DNA of 64,000 nucleotides, taken from CADCVT01 sp036389155. Lineage in GTDB: Bacteria; Actinomycetota; Thermoleophilia; Solirubrobacterales; Solirubrobacteraceae. The notes under the pieces were generated by a model, which saw nothing but the letters and a program-made list of their open reading frames with translations, was not told the origin of the DNA and did not search any database. The translations under genes were made by a program, and so were the position numbers. Below, one piece after another: positions 8,247 through 15,170 of the stretch. Where the stretch lies: positions 124,001 through 188,000 of the forward strand of contig DASVQN010000017.1 of NCBI GenBank assembly GCA_036389155.1, in the 5' to 3' direction. Each line of letters begins with the position of its first letter. Positions within the stretch are counted from its first letter, which is position 1.

Positions 8247-9026
8247 ATGCGTCGTCCGCTCCTCGTCGCCACGCTCGCCCTCGCCGCCGCGCTCCCGGCC
8301 GCGCCGGCCGACGCCGCGGTCACCTCCACGCGCAGCGCGAAGAAGGTGGCCAAGGCGATCGTAGCCAAGCGCGGCATCCTCCGGCGCGCGCGGTTCGTGA
8401 AGCTGCCCGGGGAGGGGCGGCCGGTCGCCGTGTCGACGTCGAGGCTCGCGGGCTTCCCCCGCCACCGCCGCTCGTTCGCCGTCCTCAGCACCGGCGACGC
8501 GACGCTCATCGACGACGCCGACGAGCAGGACGACCTGTCGACGGACAACGCCGGGGCGCCCTACCGCGGCGCCGCGGTCGACGCCGTCGTCCTGCGCCTC
8601 GACCTGCGAGCGCCGAGGCGCGCCAACTGCCTCTCGTTCGCCTTCCGCTTTCTCTCCGAGGAGTACGACGAGTTCGTCGACACCGAGTTCAACGACGCGT
8701 TCGTCGCGGAGGTCGGCCGCTCGACGTGGCGCAGCGACCCCGGCGACCCGCGCATCCGCGCGCCGCGCAACTTCGCCCGCGACCGGCGGCGCCTGCCGAT
8801 CAGCGTCAACGGCACCGGCGACTTCAGCGTCACGCCCGCGGGCGCGAGCGGCACGACCTACGACGGCGCGACGCGGACCCTGCGCGCGCGCAAGCGCGTC
8901 AAGCCCGGCAGGAAGGTCCGCCTGACGCTCTCGATCTTCGACCAGGGCGACCACCAGTACGACTCGTCGGTCGTGATCGACCGGCTGACGATCGACCGGC
9001 GCGCCCGCTGCCGGACCGGCCGCTGA
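8247..9026 (+). CDS. Secreted choice-of-anchor L domain protein
   Basis: 259 residues with a signal peptide (MRRPLLVATLALAAALPAAPADA). The mature part contains the choice-of-anchor L signature: an early STGDATLIDDADEQDD segment, the core NCLSFAFRFLSEEYDEF, then FNDAFVAEV and a C-terminal LTLSIFDQGDHQYDSSVVI. The domain occurs in cell-surface proteins carrying varied anchors; here the C-terminus is a short basic tail instead of a sorting motif. TACGGT (8231-8236) lies 10 bases before the ATG and there is no Shine-Dalgarno, suggesting a leaderless message. Confidence 0.8.
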   Translation: MRRPLLVATLALAAALPAAPADAAVTSTRSAKKVAKAIVAKRGILRRARFVKLPGEGRPVAVSTSRLAGFPRHRRSFAVLSTGDATLIDDADEQDDLSTDNAGAPYRGAAVDAVVLRLDLRAPRRANCLSFAFRFLSEEYDEFVDTEFNDAFVAEVGRSTWRSDPGDPRIRAPRNFARDRRRLPISVNGTGDFSVTPAGASGTTYDGATRTLRARKRVKPGRKVRLTLSIFDQGDHQYDSSVVIDRLTIDRRARCRTGR

Positions 9027-9035
9027 GGACGAGCG

Positions 9036-9581
9036 TCAGCGCGACGCGCCGGGCTGCCAGAGCGGCTCGTCGCCGCCGGCGTTCGCGCCGCGGCTGAGGA
9101 TGAACAGCAGGTCCGACAGCCGGTTGAGGTACTGCACGACGACCGGGTTGGCGTCCTCGACGAGCAGCGCCCGCCGCTCCGCCCGGCGGCACACGGTGCG
9201 GCACACGTGCAGCTGCGCGGCGGCGTCCGTCCCGCCGGGGAGCAGGAACGAGCGCAGCGGCTCGAGAGCGTCGTTGACCTCGTCGCAGCGCTCCTCCAGC
9301 CACCGGACCTGTCCGTCCGTGGCGCGCAGGCGCTCGGGATCCTCGCCCGGCACCGACAGGTCGGCGCCGAGATCGAAGAGGTCGTTCTGCACGCGCCGCA
9401 GCCACTCGGGGTACGCCTCGGGCAGGCCGGGAGCGTTCAGCGCGACGCCGATGTGGCTGTTCAGCTCGTCGATGTCGCCGTAGGCCTCGATGCGCGGATG
9501 CGTCTTCGGGACCCGGCTCATGTCGCCCAGATGCGTCTCGCCGGAGTCGCCCAGGCGCGTGTAGATCCTCGTCAGGTTCAC
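9036..9581 (-). CDS. Cob(I)yrinic acid a,c-diamide / cob(I)alamin adenosyltransferase, PduO type
   Basis: 181 residues from a GTG at 9581; longer starts would read back through the riboswitch. It transfers adenosyl from ATP to cob(I)alamin to make coenzyme B12. PduO-type motifs appear in order: N-terminal ATP-binding TRIYTRLGDSGETHLGD, then AYGDIDELNSHIGVAL, VQNDLFDLGADL, the conserved FLLPGGTDAAAQLHVCRTVC, and RRAERRALLVE with YLNRLSDLLFILSR. It is transcribed divergently from the cobalamin-riboswitch operon, whose promoter region it shares. That fits a role in converting imported corrinoid to the coenzyme form. Confidence 0.93.
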   Translation of the reverse strand: MNLTRIYTRLGDSGETHLGDMSRVPKTHPRIEAYGDIDELNSHIGVALNAPGLPEAYPEWLRRVQNDLFDLGADLSVPGEDPERLRATDGQVRWLEERCDEVNDALEPLRSFLLPGGTDAAAQLHVCRTVCRRAERRALLVEDANPVVVQYLNRLSDLLFILSRGANAGGDEPLWQPGASR

Positions 9582-9596
9582 TCGTCCCACGAGCGG

Positions 9597-9602
9597 TAGG
9601 AT
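9597..9602 (+). promoter_or_regulatory. Probable -10 of the cobalamin operon
   Basis: TAGGAT lies just upstream of the predicted riboswitch and would put the 5' end near 9609. A -35 match would fall inside the start of the divergent adenosyltransferase gene and is weak. Confidence 0.35.
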
Positions 9603-9607
9603 GCCAC

Positions 9608-9800
9608 TCCACATAAGCCCAGGGTCGGAGAGTGGGGGAAGTCCGGTGAGAAGCCGGCGCGGACCCGCCACTGTGATCGGGGGTGCCCACCGCACGCGCA
9701 ACGGAGCGCAGCCACCGGAAGGCCATCGGCATCCGGGAAGGCGCGGACGGGTCGATCCCGCAAGCCAGGAAGCCCATCCCGACCGGAATGCCGATCGCCC
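9608..9800 (+). promoter_or_regulatory. Cobalamin riboswitch
   Basis: Conserved cobalamin-aptamer pieces occur in the expected order: GGGGAAGTCCGGTGAGAAGC (from 9635), then CCCGCCACTGTGA (from 9664), GGGAAGGCGC in the middle, GATCCCGCAAGCC and the B12 box AAGCCAGGAAGCC (9762-9774). Boundaries are approximate. It lies in the 242-base gap between the adenosyltransferase and the first secreted DUF4430-like gene, whose ATG (9824) has GGAAAGGGG 12-20 bases upstream. Riboswitch control by adenosyl- or other cobalamin is established for this class. Whether it acts on transcription or translation cannot be told. Confidence 0.9.
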
Positions 9801-9823
9801 TCGCGGAAAGGGGTGGCTCCTTC

Positions 9824-11017
9824 ATGAAGTCCCTGTCCCGCGGCCTGTTGGCCGCCGTCCTGCTCGCGCTCGTCGCGAGCGCTCCCGCCTACGCGGGTCC
9901 CACCGTGTCGATCCGGATCGAGGGGGAGTCGCAGACCCTCGTCCCGCGCACGACCGTCACGCTCGGCGACGGCCAGATCGAGGGCGTCGACGACGAGTGC
10001 CCCGCCGACACCATCGCCGGCGCCATCGACAAGGGCACGGCCGGCGAGTGGGACCACAAGTCGTTCATCCAGACGATCAAGGGGGAGACCCACGACTTCT
10101 CCCGCAACGACGCGTGGTCGGGCTGGCTGGGGAACACCGGCAAGCTCACCGGCGGCTTCTGCCAGACGCACCTGCAGGAGGGCGACGACGTCATCGTCCA
10201 GGCGAACTTCGCCGACCCCGCCAACTCGTACCGGTGGGTCTACCAGCCGCTGTTCCTGCGCGACGTCCCGACGAGCGTCGAGCGCGACGTCCCGTTCGTC
10301 GTGCGCGTCGAGGAGATCGTCCCCGCGCGCGACCAGGACGGGTTCGAGCAGGCCGACAGCGGCGAGTTCAGGCCGGCCGGAGGCGTGCGCGTCACCGGAG
10401 GCGGCGTGCAGGGCATCACCGACGGCGACGGGCGCGTCGAGCTGCGGCTCGGCCACACCGGCGACTTCACGCTGCTCGCCGACAGCGGTGCCGGCCTGGA
10501 CCGCTCGCTGCCGATCCCGATCAAGGTCGTCGAGTCGGGGACGCCCGCGCCGCCGCCCCCGCCCGCGCCGCCGTGCCCGCACCGCGGCGACGACGGACGC
10601 TGCGGCACCCGCGACCTCGAGGCGCCGGTCGCGTTCATCACGAGCATTCCGGACGGGGCGCAGTTCGGCCGCCGATCCGGCCCGCGCTCGCTGAGCGGGA
10701 CCGCGGGCATCCTCGGGCCGAACGGCATCGAGGCCGACGGGACCGGGATCCTCATGATCAAGCTGCGCCTCACGCGCCGCGTCGGTGCGCGCTGCTCGAC
10801 GTGGAGCCCGTCGCGCGAACGGTTCCTCCGCCGCGAGTGCGGCGCGGAGAACGGGTTCTGGTTCCGGATCGGCGACGACGTGGACTGGGACTACCTGCTG
10901 CCGGGGCGGCTCGGGCCCGGCCGCTACGTGCTCGACGCCGACGCCATCGACCGCGCGGGGAACCGGCTGCGCGTCCGACGCCGCGGCGAGAACCGCGTGG
11001 TGTTCCGTGTGGGCTAG
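9824..11017 (+). CDS. Secreted DUF4430-like (transcobalamin beta-domain-like) protein
   Basis: 397 residues with a signal peptide (MKSLSRGLLAAVLLALVASAPAYA). The first mature domain (GPTVSIRIEGESQTL ... TLGDGQIEGVD ... DAWSGWLGNTGKLTGG ... LQEGDDVIVQ) follows the layout of DUF4430: a short strand, a W-containing hairpin with substrate-facing aromatics, and a final strand. A second domain carries the pro-rich hinge APPPPPAPPCPHRGDDG, followed by a beta domain (VDWDYLLPGRLGPGRYVLD) of the kind seen in other actinobacterial surface proteins. It is the first gene under the cobalamin riboswitch, so a corrinoid-handling role is inferred from context and fold. No catalytic motif is seen. Confidence 0.75.
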   Translation: MKSLSRGLLAAVLLALVASAPAYAGPTVSIRIEGESQTLVPRTTVTLGDGQIEGVDDECPADTIAGAIDKGTAGEWDHKSFIQTIKGETHDFSRNDAWSGWLGNTGKLTGGFCQTHLQEGDDVIVQANFADPANSYRWVYQPLFLRDVPTSVERDVPFVVRVEEIVPARDQDGFEQADSGEFRPAGGVRVTGGGVQGITDGDGRVELRLGHTGDFTLLADSGAGLDRSLPIPIKVVESGTPAPPPPPAPPCPHRGDDGRCGTRDLEAPVAFITSIPDGAQFGRRSGPRSLSGTAGILGPNGIEADGTGILMIKLRLTRRVGARCSTWSPSRERFLRRECGAENGFWFRIGDDVDWDYLLPGRLGPGRYVLDADAIDRAGNRLRVRRRGENRVVFRVG

Positions 11018-11684
11018 GCCGGCCGCGCTGATGGCGGTCGCGGCGCTGCTCGTCGGCGCCGTGGCCGCGGACGCCGCCGGGCCGCGCGTCCGCGCGATGG
11101 TCGTCGGCAGGTCGGGGGCCGTGGTCGCGGGCGTGAAGTCGGTGCGCCTGGACGGCTTCCGGTACCGGCGCTGCCGGATCGGCCGCGCGCTGCCGCTGGG
11201 GGCCCTGCACGCCCTCGGCGTGTCGTGGCGCGCGCGGGGCGGGTGCGAGTCCCTGTACGTCTCGCAGATCGGGCGCTCGCGCGCCTTCGGCCAGCAGGGC
11301 TGGGTGTACAAGGTCGGCACGCGCAGCGGGACCGCCTCCGCGTCCGACCCGACCGGGCCGTTCGGCAGCGGGCGCATCCGCAGCGGATCGGAGGTCGTGT
11401 GGTTCTGGTGCCGGCGGGCGCTGAACTGCCAGCGGTCGCTGAAGGTGACCGGCGAGCGGCGGGTGCGCGTCGGGCGCGTGCTGCGCGTGCGCGTGCGCGG
11501 CTACGACGACTACGGGCGCGGCCGCGTGGTGCGCGGCGCCCGGGTGACGGTCGGCCGCGCTCGGGTGCGAACCGACCGCCGGGGGCTGGCGACGATCCGG
11601 ATGTCGCGGCGCGGCCTCTTCCGGCTGCGCGCGGTCAAGCGCGGGCTCGTGCCGGCCTTCCCGATCGGGATCCGCGTGCGGTGA
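11007..11684 (+). CDS. Secreted DUF4430-like protein with basic beta tail
   Basis: 225 residues. The GTG at 11007 overlaps the previous gene's stop (11015-11017) and gives a signal peptide (MAVAALLVGAVAADAAG after a short VWARPAAL). An ATG at 11031 is possible. The key stretch reads FGQQGWVYKVGTRSG, then DPTGPFGSGRIRSGSEVVWFWC. This is the W/F-rich closing part of the DUF4430 fold, where the aromatic-lined loop contacts ligand in transcobalamin-type proteins. The C-terminal half is an arginine-rich beta domain (RVRVRGYDDYGRGRVVRGAR). Second gene of the cobalamin-riboswitch operon, translationally coupled to both neighbours. Confidence 0.75.
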   Translation: MWARPAALMAVAALLVGAVAADAAGPRVRAMVVGRSGAVVAGVKSVRLDGFRYRRCRIGRALPLGALHALGVSWRARGGCESLYVSQIGRSRAFGQQGWVYKVGTRSGTASASDPTGPFGSGRIRSGSEVVWFWCRRALNCQRSLKVTGERRVRVGRVLRVRVRGYDDYGRGRVVRGARVTVGRARVRTDRRGLATIRMSRRGLFRLRAVKRGLVPAFPIGIRVR

Positions 11685-12601
11685 GGCGGGTCGCCGGCGT
11701 CCTCGTCCTCCTGGCCGCCGTGGTGGCGGCGGGCTGCGGCGTGGGCGCCGGCGACACGCCGGGCGACGTCCGGCTGACGGTGACCGAGGGCTTCGGCACG
11801 AAGACGCTGCTCGAGAAGCCCGGGCCGTCGGTGCGGGGGGAGGACACCGTGATGCGCCTGCTCCAGCGCAACGCGCGCGTGGAGACGAAGTACGGCGGCG
11901 GGTTCGTGCAGTCGATCGACGGCGTGTCCGGCGGGCGCGTCGGCGGCCGGCCGGTCGACTGGTTCTACTTCGTCAACGGCGTGCTGGCGGAGAAGGGCGC
12001 GGCGGCGACCGACCTGCGCGGCGGCGACCGCGTCTGGTGGGACCGCCACGACTGGGGCGAGACGAACAAGGTCCCCGCCGTGGTGGGCTCGTTCCCCGAG
12101 CCGTTCCTCCACGGGGTGGACGGCGACCGGTTCCCGACCCGGATCGAGTGCGAGCAGTCGGTCAAGGACGCGTGCGCCGTCGTGCAGGCGCGGCTGAAGA
12201 AGCTGGGGATCGTCGCCGGGCTCGCGCTGCCCGGGACGTCGAGCGGCGTCGACGTGCTGCGCGTCGCCGTCGGGGTGTGGCCCGACCTGCGCGACGACAG
12301 CGCGCTGCGCCAGATCGATCGCGGACCGAAGGCGAGCGGGGTGTACGGGCGCTTCGACGGCGACGAGCTCGTCGCGCTCGACGCGCGCGGGCGCGAGGTG
12401 CGGCGGCTCGGCGCCGGCACGGGCCTCGTCGCGGCGACGCGGTTCCGCGAGAACGCGCCGGTGTGGGCGGTGACGGGGACGGACGCCGCGGGCGTTCGGG
12501 CGGCCGCCGAGGCGTTCGACGAGAGTGTGCTGGGCGAGAAGTTCGCGCTGGCGATCAGCGACGGGCTGCCGGTGGCGCTGCCGGCGGAGGGCTCGCGGTG
12601 A
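11681..12601 (+). CDS. DUF4430 (transcobalamin C-terminal-like) lipoprotein
   Basis: 306 residues from a GTG that overlaps the upstream stop (GTGA, 11681-11684). The N-terminus is a lipoprotein signal, VLVLLAAVVAAGC, so the protein should be membrane-anchored by a lipid on Cys. The next ~110 residues are a clear DUF4430 domain: VRLTVTEGFGTKTLLEK, EDTVMRLLQRNARVETKYGG, FVQSIDGVSGG, VDWFYFVNGVLAEKGAA, and GDRVWWDRHDW. This is the same domain order as the beta domain of transcobalamin and intrinsic factor. The remaining ~180 residues (FPEPFLHGVDGDRFPT onward) are an unassigned domain with an FTVTG-like fold. Best candidate for the direct corrinoid-binding subunit. Confidence 0.85.
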   Translation: MRRVAGVLVLLAAVVAAGCGVGAGDTPGDVRLTVTEGFGTKTLLEKPGPSVRGEDTVMRLLQRNARVETKYGGGFVQSIDGVSGGRVGGRPVDWFYFVNGVLAEKGAAATDLRGGDRVWWDRHDWGETNKVPAVVGSFPEPFLHGVDGDRFPTRIECEQSVKDACAVVQARLKKLGIVAGLALPGTSSGVDVLRVAVGVWPDLRDDSALRQIDRGPKASGVYGRFDGDELVALDARGREVRRLGAGTGLVAATRFRENAPVWAVTGTDAAGVRAAAEAFDESVLGEKFALAISDGLPVALPAEGSR

Positions 12602-13461
12602 TCTACGAGCGGCGCTCCTCGCCCCTCCACGCCGCCCGGGCCGTCGCCTCCGGCGGGTGGTGCGTCGCGCTGGCCGCCGCGGCCCTCGCCTTCCAGCACC
12701 CGCTCGTCCTGGGGGCGCTGCTCGTCGCGGTGCTGGCCGGCGCGGCCGGCGCGGGCGTCGGGCGCGAGGTCGCGCGGATGCTCCGCTACGCGATCCCGTT
12801 CGCGCTCTTCATCGCGCTCGTCAACCCGTTCGTCTCGCGCAACGGGCTGACGGTGATCGCGCGGCTCGGGGAGATCCCGCCGTTCGGGGAGGTGGACCTG
12901 ACCCTGGAGGCGCTGGTGTACGGCGCGATGTTCGGGCTGCGGCTGCTCGTCGTCGTGCTCGCGTACGCGGTCGCGACGTACGCGGTCGATCCGGACGAGG
13001 TCCTGCGGCTGTTCCGGCGGGTGTCGTTCCGGTCGGCGCTGACGGCAGCGCTCGCGGTGCGGCTCGTGCCGGTGCTGCAGGCGGACGCGCGGCGGCTGGC
13101 CGAGGCGCGACGCTGCCGGGCGGGGGAGGACGTGTCGCGGCTCGCGGTGCTCCGCGCGATCGCGGCCGGCGCGCTCGACCGCGCGACGGACGTGGCGGCC
13201 ACGCTCGAGGTGCGCGGGTACGCCACGGCGGGGCCGAGCCGCGCGGCCGCGCGGCCGTGGTCGCGGCACGACGCGGCGTTCCTCGCGTCCGCCGCCATCC
13301 TCCTCGCGCTCGTGGTCGCGGCGAAGCTGCTCGACGTGGCGGACTTCGAGGCGTTCCCGGCGCTTGCCGTTCCTGTCGGCCCCGGCGAGGTCGCGCTGTG
13401 CCTCGCGTTCGTGGTCGTCGCGCTCCTGCCGTTCGCCGACCGTCGGGGGATCGCGCCGTGA
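12598..13461 (+). CDS. ecfT: Energy-coupling factor transporter transmembrane (T) component, CbiQ/EcfT family
   Basis: 287 residues; the GTG overlaps the previous stop (GTGA). EcfT couples ATP hydrolysis by EcfA to toppling of the S component in the membrane. Hydrophobic segments appear at about residues 20-60, 65-85, 100-135 and near the C-terminus. The cytoplasmic coupling region contains the signature-like AEARRCRAGE (EcfT Ala-Arg-Gly type motif) and a second TLEVRGYATAGPSR segment, both expected to insert into grooves of the two ATPases. It sits directly before the EcfA gene, coupled by 4 bases. Confident. Confidence 0.9.
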   Translation: MIYERRSSPLHAARAVASGGWCVALAAAALAFQHPLVLGALLVAVLAGAAGAGVGREVARMLRYAIPFALFIALVNPFVSRNGLTVIARLGEIPPFGEVDLTLEALVYGAMFGLRLLVVVLAYAVATYAVDPDEVLRLFRRVSFRSALTAALAVRLVPVLQADARRLAEARRCRAGEDVSRLAVLRAIAAGALDRATDVAATLEVRGYATAGPSRAAARPWSRHDAAFLASAAILLALVVAAKLLDVADFEAFPALAVPVGPGEVALCLAFVVVALLPFADRRGIAP

Positions 13462-15170
13462 CCTCGCTCGTCTTCGACCGCGTCACCTACACGTACGCGG
13501 GCGCGTCCGAACCCGCGCTCCACGACGTCTCCTTCGCCGTCGAGCCGGGGGAGTTCGTAGTCGTCGCGGGGCTGTCGGCATCCGGGAAGTCGACGGTCGT
13601 GCGGGCGGCGTGCGGGCTCGTCCCGCACTTCCACGGCGGGGAGTTCGGCGGGCGCGTCGTCGTCGAAGGACTCGACACCCGCGAGCACGGGCCGGCCGAC
13701 GTCGCGGCCGTCGCGGGCACGCTGGCGCAGGACCCCGAGACGCAGGTCGTCCTCGGCACGGTCCGCGCCGAGCTCGCGTTCCCGCTCGAGAACCGGGGCC
13801 ACGGGCCGTCGGCGATCGCGCGTGGGGTCGAGGAGGCGGCGCTCGCGCTCGGGATCGCACACCTTCTGGATCGCCCCACCTCGACGCTGTCGGGCGGCGA
13901 GCTGCAGCGCGTCGGCCTCGCGGCCTCGCTCGCCGGCCGCCCGCGGGTCGTGCTGCTCGACGAGCCGACGTCCCAGCTCGACCCCGTCGCCGGCGACGAG
14001 CTCGTGTGGCTGCTGCGCCGCCTGAACGAGGAGTGGGGGACGACCGTCGTCCTCGTCGAGCACCGGCTGGAGCGCTGCCTGGCCGCCGCCGATCGCGTGC
14101 TCGCCTTCGCCGAGGGGCGCCTCGCGCAAGACGGCCCGCCGCGAGACTTCCTCGAGTGGGCCGCCAACGCCTCGCCCGCCCTCGAGACTCCGGCTGCCCG
14201 CCTCCTCGAGCGAGCGGGCCTCAGGCCGCCGCCAGCGGGGGTCAAGGAGGCCCGAGCGACCCTCCGAGTACACGGAATGCTGCCGGACAACGACACGGCC
14301 GACGAGCGGCGGGCCGATCTCCGGCCGCCCAGACGCTCTGGACCTGAGGGCGGAGCCCGATGTCCGTCTGGGCGGTCGGATGGTCGGACGGCCGCCTGCC
14401 ACAGCGGCCCGGGCACCCGCGGCCGACCCCTCGCACGCCGTCGGCGCTCCCCCGCGAGCGACGCCGCGCTGGCGTTCGACGGTGTCTGGCACGAGCTTCG
14501 CGACGGACCCGCTCTCCTACGCGGCGTCGACCTCGGGATCGAAACCGGCGAGCGCGTCGCGTTGATGGGCCGCAACGGCGCCGGCAAGTCGACGCTCCTG
14601 CGCCACGCGGCCGGGCTGCTCTCGCCGACGCGCGGCAAGGTGCGGGCGGCGGGGCGGGTGGCGCTGCTGCTGCAGCATCCGGGCGACTACCTCCTCCACG
14701 ACCGCGTGGGGGACGAGGCGCCGGCGGCGGCCCGCGCGGCCGCCGGGCTCGACGTCGACGAGGACCGTCACCCGCGCGACCTCTCCGGCGGGGAGAAGCA
14801 GCGCCTCGCGCTGGCGGTCGTGCTCGGCGCCGGCGATGATCCGCCGGCCGTCGTCTGCCTGGACGAGCCGACCCGCGGCCTCGACCGCGCGGCGAAGGGC
14901 GTGCTCGCGGACCGCCTGCGCTCGTTCGAGGCGGCCGTGATCGTCGCGACCCACGACCCGGAGTTCGCGGCGTCGTTCGCCGACCGCGTCGTCCTGCTCG
15001 CCGACGGGCGGCCGATCGCCGACGGGATGGCGGCCGAGGTCCTGACCGGCGGCTGGTACTTCGCGACCGAGACCGCGCGCGTCCTCGGCGGCGCCGGCGG
15101 CGCCCTGCTGCCCGAGGAGGGCGCCGAGCTGCTCCGCAGGGGGATGACGGTGGAGGTGCCCCGCCCATGA
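13458..15170 (+). CDS. ecfA: Fused double-domain ECF ATPase (EcfA1-EcfA2, CbiO family)
   Basis: 570 residues with two ABC ATPase domains in one chain. Domain 1 (about 1-245) has Walker A GLSASGKSTVV, Q-loop LAQDPETQVV, signature LSGGELQRV, Walker B VVLLDEPTSQLD and His switch VLVEHRL. Domain 2 (about 345-560) has GRNGAGKSTLL, LLQHPGDYL, LSGGEKQRL, VVCLDEPTRGLD and VATHDPEF. Usually these are two separate genes. The linker (about residues 258-340) is basic, low in structure, and its DNA holds a long hairpin (see 14320-14380). It powers the ECF importer with the T gene upstream and the S-component gene downstream, to which it is coupled by ATGA. Confidence 0.93.
   Translation: MTSLVFDRVTYTYAGASEPALHDVSFAVEPGEFVVVAGLSASGKSTVVRAACGLVPHFHGGEFGGRVVVEGLDTREHGPADVAAVAGTLAQDPETQVVLGTVRAELAFPLENRGHGPSAIARGVEEAALALGIAHLLDRPTSTLSGGELQRVGLAASLAGRPRVVLLDEPTSQLDPVAGDELVWLLRRLNEEWGTTVVLVEHRLERCLAAADRVLAFAEGRLAQDGPPRDFLEWAANASPALETPAARLLERAGLRPPPAGVKEARATLRVHGMLPDNDTADERRADLRPPRRSGPEGGARCPSGRSDGRTAACHSGPGTRGRPLARRRRSPASDAALAFDGVWHELRDGPALLRGVDLGIETGERVALMGRNGAGKSTLLRHAAGLLSPTRGKVRAAGRVALLLQHPGDYLLHDRVGDEAPAAARAAAGLDVDEDRHPRDLSGGEKQRLALAVVLGAGDDPPAVVCLDEPTRGLDRAAKGVLADRLRSFEAAVIVATHDPEFAASFADRVVLLADGRPIADGMAAEVLTGGWYFATETARVLGGAGGALLPEEGAELLRRGMTVEVPRP
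14320..14380. repeat. Long inverted repeat inside the EcfA linker
   Basis: Arms 14320-14335 and 14365-14380 pair over 16 bases with one G-U; the core is CCGCCCAGAC / GTCTGGGCGG. The loop is 29 bases. It falls exactly between the two ABC domains, in the one part of the gene free of ATPase motifs. Local direct repeats (gtcggatggtcggacgg) follow the right arm. Confidence 0.7.
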
